Assembly (NCBI GenBank): GCA_963753685.1
Contig: CAVWDE010000021.1
Location: forward strand, 62,001 to 126,000
Direction of reading: 5' to 3'
DNA: 64,000 nucleotides
From: DATAOG01 sp963753685
GTDB lineage: Bacteria > Pseudomonadota > Alphaproteobacteria > Geminicoccales > Geminicoccaceae
In this document: piece after piece, positions 1 through 7,447 of the stretch
Layout: every line of letters begins with the position of its first letter
Numbering within the stretch: position 1 is the first letter of the stretch
Program-made: the position numbers and the translations under genes
The notes under the pieces: generated by a model
What the model was told of the DNA's origin: nothing
Database searches by the model: none
What the model saw: only the letters and a program-made list of their open reading frames with translations

Positions 1-725
1 CGGCATGGGCGCCGGCAGCCGGATCTTCAAGACGCTGCGCGACTATCAGCTGAACCAGCGGCCCGGCCACATGTGGATGGAGCTGCTCAAGGGCGAGCAC
101 GTCTCGACCGATGTCGCGGTGGCGGGCGGCAAGCCCCGCTGGTGGCGCCACGTGACCGGCAAAGCGATCGACGAGGGCATGTTCGACTACTGGACCGTGC
201 TCGCCGAGGCAAGGCCCCTGATCGAGAGCTACTGCGGCGCAGTGGCTTGGCGCCAACCTTGGCGGCTACACCGGCATGGTCAACTTCGAGACCATCGATG
301 CGCGCATCATCGAGGTCCACCTGCGCTTCTCCGACCAGTGGCCGGACCTGTACGGCGCCGGCTGGACCGAGGCCCTGGTCCGGCTCTACGCCGAGGGGAT
401 CTGGGACTACCCGGACGACGACCGCCGGGACGGCTACAGCGTCGTCCTGTTCGGCCCGCACGGCCTGCAGTACTGGCACCCCGACCCCGAGCTGATCGCC
501 GAGCTCCTCAAGGCCCCGGGGCTGACCAGCATCCAGATCACCTTCCACGAGGACAAGCCGCCCAAGGCCCACTCGATGCCGCCCGGCGGTTTCCGACTCG
601 CGATCATCAACGGCTTCGACCTCGAGGCCGGCCGTCAGGCGCGCGAACGCCTGGCGCTGCGCTTCTGGGCGACCCAACGCATCGTCCCCCGCCGCCCCCG
701 CCGCAAGCTCGCGGTGACGCCGTAG
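1..725 (+). pseudogene. ATP-grasp-like protein, 5' partial, reading frame broken
   Basis: The gene enters from the left edge of the window. Positions 5 to about 238 encode one segment (starting MGAGSRIFKTL) in one frame. From about 237 to 725 the protein continues in the next frame, through a stretch containing GGYTGMVNFETID and IIEVHLRFSDQWPDLYG. The Asn-x-Glu followed by an 'iiEvhlR' stretch resembles the metal-binding C-terminal end of ATP-grasp enzymes, so an ATP-dependent ligase-like fold is the best guess; the substrate is unknown. The two segments join cleanly if one base is removed from the GC-rich stretch at about 233-242. This is either a true frameshift or a sequencing error. Family assignment is tentative. 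Confidence 0.5.
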
Positions 726-770
726 GCGTTCTGCGTTCGGCCTTGTGTGTACGAACGTGCATCCCATATC

Positions 771-1082
771 ATGGGCGCGCCGGTCGCAGGCTTCGATTGG
801 GACGAGGGCAATCGCGCCAAATGCCAAAAGCACGGTGTCTCGGTCAGGGAGATCGAAGAACTCTTCACCCGCCCGCATGTGATCAGTGTGGATGTCGAGC
901 ACTCACTCAACGAGCAGCGCCTGAAGGCCATCGGCAAGACCCGCTCCGGCCGCTTCGTTTTCCTGGTGTTTACGCTCCGCGAGCGTGACGGACACACGTA
1001 CATACGGCCGATCAGCGCCCGCTACATGCACCGGAAGGAGGTCGAGAACTATGAAAAAAAGGATCCCGGTCTTTCGCACTGA
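771..1082 (+). CDS. brnT: BrnT-family ribonuclease toxin
   Basis: A protein of about 103 residues with the BrnT pattern: an N-terminal FDWDEGNRAKCQKHGVS, then ELF, and a C-terminal half with RLKAIGKTRSGR, FLVFTLRE and RPISARYMHRKE. BrnT toxins have a RelE-like fold and cut RNA to stop translation; BrnA neutralises them. The ATG at 771 is preferred because it places FDWD near the N terminus as in the family; an upstream ATG at 747 is possible. The gene overlaps brnA by 32 bases, the usual toxin-first order. BrnTA operons are normally autorepressed by the BrnA-BrnT complex, which is family knowledge; no operator was identified here. Confidence 0.88.
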   Translation: MGAPVAGFDWDEGNRAKCQKHGVSVREIEELFTRPHVISVDVEHSLNEQRLKAIGKTRSGRFVFLVFTLRERDGHTYIRPISARYMHRKEVENYEKKDPGLSH

Positions 1083-1302
1083 CGAGGAAGCCGAGCGCTT
1101 CGTCGAAGAAGCCGACCTCACCGAGTACGACCTCTCCCAGTTCAAGCCGGTGCGGTTCGAGTTCGAGAAGAAGGCGGCGCGGGTCAACATGCGCCTGCCC
1201 GAGACACTCTTGAACGCGGTCAAGGCCCGCGCCCAGGCGCGCGGCATCCCCTACCAGCGCTTCATCCGCGAAGCCCTCGAGCAGGCGATCGCCCGCGACT
1301 GA
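1051..1302 (+). CDS. brnA: BrnA-family antitoxin (ribbon-helix-helix)
   Basis: An 83-residue antitoxin. The N-terminal part (FRTDEEAERFVEEADL) and the tail VNMRLPETLLNAVKARA plus IPYQRFIREALEQAI match BrnA; the tail is a ribbon-helix-helix (CopG/Arc-like) DNA-binding domain. The start at 1051 lies inside the toxin gene and has a strong Shine-Dalgarno AAGGAGGT about 8 bases upstream (around 1035-1042), which decides the start. Translational overlap with brnT suggests coupling. It should neutralise BrnT and repress the pair. The system looks intact. Confidence 0.88.
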   Translation: MKKRIPVFRTDEEAERFVEEADLTEYDLSQFKPVRFEFEKKAARVNMRLPETLLNAVKARAQARGIPYQRFIREALEQAIARD

Positions 1303-1312
1303 CCCGAACCGC

Positions 1313-1627
1313 TCAGGCCGGCGCCAGCACGTGGATCACCCGGCTGGCGATCAGGTCCCTGGTTTTCTCTGCGTACGCCTTCATGTGCGGCGCTGCGGCA
1401 TGGGCCTTGAGCGCGTCCAGGCTCGCCCACTGCTCGACCACGACGAACGCATCCTCGCCGAACCGGGTCTGGATGGCGCCAGCACCCTCGGCATCGACGG
1501 TCGCGACATACTCGATGCACCCCTTCTCGGCGTGCACCGCGGGCACGTTGGCCTTGAAAATTTGCAGCAGCTCGGCGCGTTTGCCAGGCTTCGCGGTAAG
1601 GATGGCCAGCACGTGAACGGTCGGCAT
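1313..1627 (-). CDS. Antibiotic biosynthesis monooxygenase (ABM)-domain protein, YgiN-like
   Basis: A 104-residue single-domain protein with the dimeric alpha-beta barrel pattern of ABM proteins: VHVLAILTAKPGKRAELLQIF at the N terminus, a central VVVEQWASLDALKAHAAAPH, and a final MKAYAEKTRDLIA. Members are cofactor-free quinol monooxygenases or related heme/quinone-binding proteins; the substrate cannot be told from sequence. A Shine-Dalgarno GAGGAA precedes the ATG. It stands alone, convergent with brnA with only 10 bases between. Confidence 0.82.
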   Translation of the reverse strand: MPTVHVLAILTAKPGKRAELLQIFKANVPAVHAEKGCIEYVATVDAEGAGAIQTRFGEDAFVVVEQWASLDALKAHAAAPHMKAYAEKTRDLIASRVIHVLAPA

Positions 1628-1728
1628 CGGGCGGTTCCTCGTTAAGGTTCGCAGATCTCACCGGGTTACCGGTTCCCGCCCCGGCCGACAACCGCCACCG
1701 AGGTTCGGGTCTGCTTCCGATCCGAGCC

Positions 1729-2109
1729 TCACGGCTCGCGGTAGACGTCGTCGAGCGGCTGCCCGAGCGCCGCCCCACCGACCGCCCCGAGACCGCAGCC
1801 GAGCGCCGCCGCAGGCGCGGTGCCGGCGAGCGCGGCGCCGCCGGTCGCGAGCCCGGCGCCGAGGCTGAGCGTGGTCGCGGCCATCGAGCCGGCAACGCAG
1901 CCCATGGTGGCCCCGGCGATCGCATGCCGATGGCGGTACAGTACCACGCCGCCGATCACGATCGCCTCGCGCGCCTGGTCGAGCAGGCTCTGCTCCGCCG
2001 CGCGCGCCGCATCCCACCCCTGCGCGAGATCGTCGGACCAGCCAGCCTCGGCCCGCCCGGACGCGAGCCCCACGGCCAACCCCGCCAACAGCCCAAAGCT
2101 GCGTAGCAT
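1729..2109 (-). CDS. Hypothetical exported glycine-zipper-like protein
   Basis: A 126-residue protein of unknown function. The first 22 residues (basic start, leucine/glycine core, AEA) look like a cleavable signal peptide. Residues about 50-115 are rich in Gly and Ala with small-residue spacing (AGATMGCVAGSMAATT, GLATGGAALAG, ALGCGLGAVGGAALG), as in glycine-zipper proteins that insert into or associate with membranes. The tail GQPLDDVYREP is polar. No enzyme motif is visible and there is no clear Shine-Dalgarno, so expression is less certain. Confidence 0.5.
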   Translation of the reverse strand: MLRSFGLLAGLAVGLASGRAEAGWSDDLAQGWDAARAAEQSLLDQAREAIVIGGVVLYRHRHAIAGATMGCVAGSMAATTLSLGAGLATGGAALAGTAPAAALGCGLGAVGGAALGQPLDDVYREP

Positions 2110-2202
2110 GCCAGCCTAATTCATATCCGCCTCCGCCGCTGCCGCGTCCGCCCGTGCCTTGACCTAGAACAGACCGGCTTTCCGACGAGCCCATGAGAGC
2201 CT

Positions 2203-2640
2203 TCAGCAGACCACGACGGTCACATACGCCGGGTCTCTCGCCGCCAAGTCGATCATCGCGCGATCACGCGTGACGATCGGCGCCCGCTTCATTCGGGCGG
2301 TCGCTATGATGAAGCAGTCTCCCGGGTCGCCTCGGCCATAAGGGACCGGGACCCGTGCCGCCTCGAACGCAATCGCAGGCCCGATCCGCACCAGCGCAGC
2401 ACCAGGCAGCCTCCTTGCGGCTCGAAACCAGGTTGCGCCGTCTCGGTTTCCGAGGTCTGGCTGCCCACCTCGCTTCGTCAGCGCGAGCGCTGCCTCCCAG
2501 CCCGTGATCGGCGACAGGAAGAGCTTGCCGTCGAGTTGAGCCTCGGCAATCGCCTCGAGGGCATCCGCTGCCATCGGCTCGCCGTTCAGAAGCCAAATTG
2601 CAGCGTGCGTGTCGAGAACAACGCCCGCCAGCTCGATCAG
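2203..2640 (-). CDS. PIN-domain toxin (VapC-like) with apparent CTG start
   Basis: A PIN-domain nuclease, the toxin of a type II pair. The first ATG in frame (2574) would remove the essential first aspartate. Reading upstream in the same frame gives VVLDTHAAIWLLNGEP directly before that Met, which is the canonical PIN N terminus. The frame is bounded upstream by a stop, and the only start-like codon is a CTG at 2640-2638, which overlaps the TGA of the antitoxin. Other acidic residues expected for metal binding are present: the Glu in TGWEAALAL, Asp in GRGDPGDCFIIATA, and Asp in VTRDRAM. With the CTG start the protein is about 145 residues, typical for the family. Confidence 0.75.
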   Translation of the reverse strand: MIELAGVVLDTHAAIWLLNGEPMAADALEAIAEAQLDGKLFLSPITGWEAALALTKRGGQPDLGNRDGATWFRAARRLPGAALVRIGPAIAFEAARVPVPYGRGDPGDCFIIATARMKRAPIVTRDRAMIDLAARDPAYVTVVVC

Positions 2641-2837
2641 CCCTTACCGCGCTTCTTCGAAGCGGCCTGCCGCAGAGGGGTGCGGCACACCTGCTCAAAA
2701 ATGGGCTTGGTGACGTCAACGCCTTTTCGAACAACATACTGGCCCTTGAGCGCACCATACCCGGCCGGAATCATGCGCCCGGTCTTGGCATCACGGGCGA
2801 TGCTGCGGCACGTCGAGGCTGGCTTTTTCGTCGCCAT
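2637..2837 (-). CDS. Putative antitoxin partner of the PIN toxin
   Basis: A basic protein of about 66 residues immediately upstream of the PIN toxin; its TGA overlaps the toxin's apparent CTG start. It begins MATKKPASTCRSIARDAKTGR and ends in a Lys/Arg-rich tail (AASKKRGKG). The 'RDAKTGR' element recurs in small proteins paired with PIN toxins, but no DNA-binding fold is obvious, so the antitoxin role rests mainly on gene order and coupling. The ATG at 2837 was chosen over 2987 because the upstream extension looks non-coding. Confidence 0.55.
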   Translation of the reverse strand: MATKKPASTCRSIARDAKTGRMIPAGYGALKGQYVVRKGVDVTKPIFEQVCRTPLRQAASKKRGKG

Positions 2838-3101
2838 GGCAAACATATAGCGATTTGATGTTGGGGACGCCATCGGCTCATCCGGCCGACGCCGCGAACT
2901 GGCCAAAGTTCCGCATAGACGTCGTTCGGTTCTATATCTGGGGTCGAAGAGCCCGCCGACCGTGCGGGTTGTCGGATCGTGCGCCAAAGGCTAGCGTCCG
3001 GGGTGATAGTCGTGGCGCAGGCGGTGACGCCGCGGTGAGGCCCAGCGCGCCTGTGATCGCCTCGCGGCGGCGGAGCGCCTGACCAGTTCAGAGAGTGACC
3101 C

Positions 3102-3581
3102 ATGCCGACGGCGCACGACGACGAGACCTTCCTGCGCCGCGCCATCGCCGTGGCGGCCCGCGCCCGTGCCAACGGCAACCATCCCTTCGGCGCGCTCCTG
3201 GTGGGGCCGGATGGCGCCGTTCTGCTCGAGGCCGAGAACACCGTCGTCACCGAGCACGACGCCACCGGCCACGCCGAGCGCAACCTGATGACCCTCGCCT
3301 CGCGCCGGTTGCCGCGCGACCTCCTCGCCCGGTGCACCCTGTACACCAGCACCGAGCCCTGCGCGATGTGCGCCGGCAGCGTCTACTGGGTGGGCGTCGG
3401 GCGCGTCGTTTACGGGCTGGCCGAGCGCGACCTTCTCACGCTGACCGGCGCGCACGCCCAGAACCCGACCTTCGATCTGCCCTGCCGCACCGTGTTCGCC
3501 GGCGGCCAGCGACCGACCGAGGTGATAGGTCCTCTGCTCACCGAGGAGGCCAAGGCGGTCCACGCCGGCTTCTGGGTCTGA
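3102..3581 (+). CDS. Nucleoside deaminase (CDA superfamily)
   Basis: A 159-residue zinc-dependent deaminase. The first zinc and proton-transfer motif is seen as GHAERNLM (His-Ala-Glu) and the second as TEPCAMCAGS (Pro-Cys-x-x-Cys), the signature of cytidine/guanine deaminase-like enzymes. The N-terminal ANGNHPFGALLVGPDG stretch fits the guanine deaminase and tRNA-adenosine deaminase branch. Length and the GRVVYGL strand fit a free base or nucleoside deaminase rather than TadA, but the substrate is unproven. A purine-rich GAGAG precedes the ATG. No partner genes are adjacent. Confidence 0.85.
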   Translation: MPTAHDDETFLRRAIAVAARARANGNHPFGALLVGPDGAVLLEAENTVVTEHDATGHAERNLMTLASRRLPRDLLARCTLYTSTEPCAMCAGSVYWVGVGRVVYGLAERDLLTLTGAHAQNPTFDLPCRTVFAGGQRPTEVIGPLLTEEAKAVHAGFWV

Positions 3582-3764
3582 GCGAAGGAAAACGGGGTCG
3601 GGACAGTCAGGACTCCCCTTTCGAGCAAGCAAACGGGGCGGCTGACGCAGCGACAACGGTTTTGGGCGTCGGCGACCAAATCAGGTGGTTCCCCTGAGCA
3701 GGCTCCAGATCTACCCGAGCAAGGTCAGAACCAGGAAGGGCAGGCAAAGACGGCCAAGAAGCGA

Positions 3765-3938
3765 AATGGAGTCAGGATGCTGATGCGGACGGTTGCCGAC
3801 AAGGCGCTGCCATTCGATCCCCTGGTGCCAAACGAGGAAACTGTGAAAGCGACGAAGGCGCCGCGCCGCGGCAAGCTGGTGACGGTCGGCGGCGTCCAGG
3901 AGCTCATGAGATCCGACACTGCTCCGGGCCCCGGGTAG
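3765..3938 (+). pseudogene. RelB/DinJ-family antitoxin remnant
   Basis: About 57 codons ending at the TAG at 3936-3938 encode NGVRMLMRTVADKALPF, then DPLVPNEETVKA, then RRGKLVTVGGVQELM. This matches the C-terminal half of RelB/DinJ antitoxins: the end of the ribbon-helix-helix ('avrmlltrv'), the 'LPF' turn and the toxin-wrapping helix. The N-terminal DNA-binding half is missing, replaced by sequence with no similarity to it, and no RelE/YafQ toxin follows. It is therefore read as a decayed fragment. A short ATG-initiated peptide from 3777 remains possible. Confidence 0.6.
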
Positions 3939-3941
3939 CAG

Positions 3942-4190
3942 TCAGCAAGTGGCAATCGGGGGGCCTGGGCAGTATGGTTCTTCTTCGTAGTAGTGGTAGG
4001 AACGCGACCAATTCCCACTCATGCACATCGACAAAACAAAAATTATATAAGCCAGAGCAGCCGCTAAGAGAATTGATTTCGTAACCTCTGGGAAACGCTG
4101 GCGAGATACTTCTATAATGGCCACAGTTCCACCGAGAATGAACACAGCAATGAAAGGCGCTAATACATATGCCAAGCCGGAAGCAAACAT
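3942..4190 (-). CDS. Hypothetical small membrane protein
   Basis: An 82-residue protein of unknown function. Two hydrophobic segments are visible, at about residues 5-25 (LAYVLAPFIAVFILGGTVAI) and 38-56 (SILLAAALAYIIFVLSM), joined by a basic loop and followed by a short aromatic tail. It follows 4214-4687 by 23 bases, so the two may be co-transcribed. Base composition is much more AT-rich than the rest of the window, and A/T-ending codons are common, suggesting recent acquisition. No convincing Shine-Dalgarno was found. Confidence 0.5.
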   Translation of the reverse strand: MFASGLAYVLAPFIAVFILGGTVAIIEVSRQRFPEVTKSILLAAALAYIIFVLSMCMSGNWSRSYHYYEEEPYCPGPPIATC

Positions 4191-4213
4191 GGTCGAACTA
4201 TCTATGGCATCGA

Positions 4214-4687
4214 TCAGGTATTTACCTCGTCAAGCGGTTTTAGCCCGAGAAGATTTTCAATATGCTTAACGCGCCTGTCGATAATATCAAGATCGTCGGT
4301 CGCCTTTGATTCAGGGTCATGTAAATAGGTGGATAGCCCTCGTAACTGGATTGCTGCGTCTTCAATTGATTTCCTCGGAAGAATGGCGGAAACCATTATT
4401 GATGCAAGCCGGTCGTAGGCCGATATAGCTTGTAATTTCGCTAGCAAATCGCACGAACTTTTCATCAGAGCACCGCGGGCTTGGTCGGATCTCTCAGGAG
4501 TGCGGCTACTCGGAGTGTGGATTTCTCGAGCATAAAAAGACAAGTTGAAGCGTACTTCACCGATTACTTTTCGCAAATCCTGCACGGGAACAATAAAGAA
4601 CGTGGACAACAGTTGACCGATGACGTAAACGGTCACACCTACAAGGATTGTGAGCGTCGCTGTTGCGAGTGCAGGCATGGGACACAT
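4214..4687 (-). CDS. Hypothetical protein with N-terminal membrane anchor
   Basis: A 157-residue protein with one hydrophobic segment near the N terminus (residues about 7-30, ATLTILVGVTVYVIGQLLST), followed by a cytoplasmic-looking helical domain. The pattern VPVQDLRKVIGEVRFNLSFYA, a middle SSCDLLAKLQAISAYDRLAS and a C-terminal helix resembles anchored proteins of unknown function found on islands; I cannot name the family. The ATG at 4687 has AAGAAAGAGG just upstream. The region is AT-rich relative to its neighbours, consistent with transfer. Confidence 0.6.
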   Translation of the reverse strand: MCPMPALATATLTILVGVTVYVIGQLLSTFFIVPVQDLRKVIGEVRFNLSFYAREIHTPSSRTPERSDQARGALMKSSCDLLAKLQAISAYDRLASIMVSAILPRKSIEDAAIQLRGLSTYLHDPESKATDDLDIIDRRVKHIENLLGLKPLDEVNT

Positions 4688-5430
4688 CGCCTCTTTCTTT
4701 ACTACTACGATTTACATGGTTGGGTAAACTCGAGGTTCGCCCTAGGGAGCCATCGACGACAGCTGTACCGAACTAGAAGTAGCTATTCGTATCACTCTTT
4801 CTACCCGAGGGGATCATAGGAGTCAAGCGCTCAGCAGAGAAATGAGGCCACGCCGGGAGGGCGCGAATTTACGTCGGTGGTGGTGCTATATTGCTCCTTT
4901 CACGGGCCGGAAGGGCACACAAGTGACGCATCCTGGACGCTCGGGAGACAGGTCAACTTGCCGGTTTGCGACATCGAGATTCCGGCGGTCGGCATGAGGT
5001 TCTCGAGCGCCGGCAAGGGGTTGGTGGCCAGGACTCGGGATTGATGCGGCCTCCATCCGATGGAGATTCGGATCGACTTGAAGAGCACAAATCCAGAGCG
5101 CCTCACTTCCGTCGCATCGCCGCGCACATGTGTCGCTTGCGCTCGGGGCAGCATGATCTCGTAAAAAGGCCGCCGCAGTCGTGGTCGGATCAAGCCGCTT
5201 GAGGACGAGCTGCGATGGCGTGGTTGGCGGTCGCTCGATGGCCTGCAGCAGGTGTTCATCTTGGATCTTGAGACGAAGTCGCAGCGTTGGTGGCTGGTCG
5301 ACTGCCGGGTTGCGGGCGGATCGGGCGGGCCGTTGACCGCCTGCGGGCAGGGGTTGGCAGCGGGTTTCGTCGCGGCGGCAGACGGCGTATAGGAGATTTG
5401 ACACTGGATGGGCTGGAAGCAGGCGCAGAC
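4688..5430. other. Intergenic stretch without a supported gene
   Basis: Nothing here reads as a conserved protein on either strand. The left part (to about 4830) is AT-rich and probably contains the promoter of the leftward gene at 4687. Composition then returns to GC-rich. A GCTATATTGC box at about 4885-4894 looks like an extended -10 element but lacks a well-spaced -35. The frames across 4890-5430 give arginine- and proline-rich translations typical of non-coding GC-rich sequence. It may be the boundary scar of the AT-rich island. Confidence 0.5.
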
Positions 5431-7440
5431 ATGAACGCAGAGAAGTTCGGCGAGATCGTCGAGATCGAGAACGTGTGGATCCCGATGTCGGACGGCTGCC
5501 GGATCGCGGCCCGGATCTGGCTGCCCAAGGCTGCCGAGGCGGCGCCGGTGCCGGCGATCCTGGAGTACATCCCCTACCGCAAGCGGGACTTCATGCGGGC
5601 GCGCGATGAGCCGATCCATCGCTATTTCGCCCAAAGTGGCTATGCCGCGGTCCGGGTCGATCTGCGGGGTTCAGGCGATTCCGACGGCATCCTCTTGGAC
5701 GAGTACACCCAGCAGGAGCAGGACGACGCGCTCGAGATCATCGCCTGGATCGCCGAGCAGGGCTGGTGCACGGGCGCCATCGGCATGATGGGGATCTCCT
5801 GGGGCGGCTTCAACGCGCTCCAGGTCGCGGCCCTGCAGCCGCCGGCGCTGAAGGCGATCATCACGCTCTGCTCGACCGACGATCGCTACGCCGACGATGC
5901 CCACTACATGGGCGGCTGCCTCTTGAACGAGAACCTGCAGTGGGGCTCGATCCTGCTCACGCACGGCGCCTATCCGCCCGATCCCGAGATCGTGGGCCCG
6001 CGCTGGCGCGAGATGTGGCGCGAGCGGATCGAGAAGCTGGTGGCGTTCCCGGCGCTCTGGCTGGAGCATCAGTCGCGGGACGCCTTCTGGCGGCATGGCT
6101 CGGTCTGCGAGGACTATGGCGCGATCCGCTGCGCGGTCTATGCGATCGGCGGCTGGGCGGACGGCTATTCCAACGCCGTGCCGCGCCTGCTCAAGGGGCT
6201 GACGTGCCCGAAAAAAGGCCTGGTCGGGCCCTGGGCGCATCGTTTTCCCCAAAATGGCGTGCCCGGGCCGGCGATCGGTTTTCTCCAGGAAGCGGTGCGC
6301 TGGTGGGACCATTGGCTGAAGGGCATCGATCGCGGCATCATGGCCGAGCCCGCGTACCGGGTCTGGATGCAGGAGAGCGTCGACCCGCAGCCCTCCTACG
6401 AGGAGCGGCCCGGCCGCTGGGTCGCCGAGGCCGGCTGGCCCTCGCCCCGGATCGAGAAGCGCAGGCTGTTCCTCAACCCCGGCCGGCTCGAGCCGGCGCC
6501 GACCCAGGCGGCCAGGCTCGCGTTCTCCTCGCCCCAGACCACCGGCCTGATGGCCGGCGAATGGTGCGCCTTCGGCGCCGAGGGCGAGATGCCGCTCGAG
6601 CAGCGGCCCGACGACGGGCGTTCCCTGACCTTCGACACCGGGCCGTTGCCGGAGCGGGTCGAGATCCTGGGCGCGCCGGTGGTCGAGCTCGATCTGGCGG
6701 CCGACGAAGCGGACGCGCTGCTCGCGGTCCGCCTGAACGACGTCCAGCCCGATGGCACCTCGACGCTCGTGACCTACGGCCTGCTCAACCTCACCCATCG
6801 GGACGGCCACGAGCAGCCCGAGGCGCTCGAGCCCGGGACCTTGCAGCGCATCCGCCTGCAGCTCAACGACATCGCGCACGCCTTCCCGGCCGGCCACCGG
6901 CTGCGGCTCGCGCTGTCCTCGAGCTACTGGCCGATCGCCTGGCCGTCGCCCGCAGCCGTGGTGCTGACCGTGCGCACCGGCCAGAGCGCGCTCTATCTGC
7001 CGGTCCGGCCGCCGGCGCCGGAGGATGAGGGGCTGCGCCCGTTCGAGCCGCCGGCGCCCGGCACCCGCCATCGGCCGCGCCCGATGCCGTTGCGGCGCAC
7101 GATCGAGCTCGATCTCGCCTCCAACGAGACCGTCTACACCTTCCAGAGCGGCGAGTTCGATGCCGCCCCCGCCCGCATCGAGCCGATCGGCATGGACCTC
7201 GGTTATACCTTCCTGAAGCGCCACCGCATCTCCGAATACGACCCCCTCTCGGCCCGGACCGAGGTCGTGCAACGGACGGTGATGCGCCGCAGCGACTGGT
7301 CGGTCAGGATCGAATGCCGGACCCACCTGACCGCGACCCGGACCACCTTCCAGTTCGGCGCCGATCTCGAGGCATTCGAGGGCGATCAGCCGTTCGCGCA
7401 CCGCGAATGGCGGGTCGCGATCCCCCGCCGGCTGGTGTGA
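5431..7440 (+). CDS. CocE/NonD (S15-like) hydrolase
   Basis: A 669-residue serine hydrolase of the CocE/X-prolyl dipeptidyl aminopeptidase family. The N-terminal alpha/beta-hydrolase domain starts with VWIPMSDGCRIAARIWLP, contains YRKRDFM and the oxyanion-side motif RVDLRGSGDS, and carries the nucleophile in GISWGG (Ser at about residue 123). A catalytic His candidate is in VGPWAH (about residue 270). The C-terminal half is the jelly-roll domain with VEILGAPVVELDLAADEADA and AFPAGHRLRLALSSSYWPIAWP. Members cleave esters, amides or N-acyl bonds; the substrate is not predictable. The ATG at 5431 is chosen because similarity begins right after it. It ends 7 bases before a convergent gene. Confidence 0.88.
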   Translation: MNAEKFGEIVEIENVWIPMSDGCRIAARIWLPKAAEAAPVPAILEYIPYRKRDFMRARDEPIHRYFAQSGYAAVRVDLRGSGDSDGILLDEYTQQEQDDALEIIAWIAEQGWCTGAIGMMGISWGGFNALQVAALQPPALKAIITLCSTDDRYADDAHYMGGCLLNENLQWGSILLTHGAYPPDPEIVGPRWREMWRERIEKLVAFPALWLEHQSRDAFWRHGSVCEDYGAIRCAVYAIGGWADGYSNAVPRLLKGLTCPKKGLVGPWAHRFPQNGVPGPAIGFLQEAVRWWDHWLKGIDRGIMAEPAYRVWMQESVDPQPSYEERPGRWVAEAGWPSPRIEKRRLFLNPGRLEPAPTQAARLAFSSPQTTGLMAGEWCAFGAEGEMPLEQRPDDGRSLTFDTGPLPERVEILGAPVVELDLAADEADALLAVRLNDVQPDGTSTLVTYGLLNLTHRDGHEQPEALEPGTLQRIRLQLNDIAHAFPAGHRLRLALSSSYWPIAWPSPAAVVLTVRTGQSALYLPVRPPAPEDEGLRPFEPPAPGTRHRPRPMPLRRTIELDLASNETVYTFQSGEFDAAPARIEPIGMDLGYTFLKRHRISEYDPLSARTEVVQRTVMRRSDWSVRIECRTHLTATRTTFQFGADLEAFEGDQPFAHREWRVAIPRRLV

Positions 7441-7447
7441 TACGGCC

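Noticed and set aside
4886..5404. Possible transposase or other remnant in the gap before the CocE gene
   Set aside because: Frames on both strands were read; none shows DDE, HTH or other motifs, and no terminal inverted repeats were seen.
5671..7401. A 576-codon leftward open frame
   Set aside because: It lies inside the CocE-type hydrolase on the other strand and shows no domain pattern.
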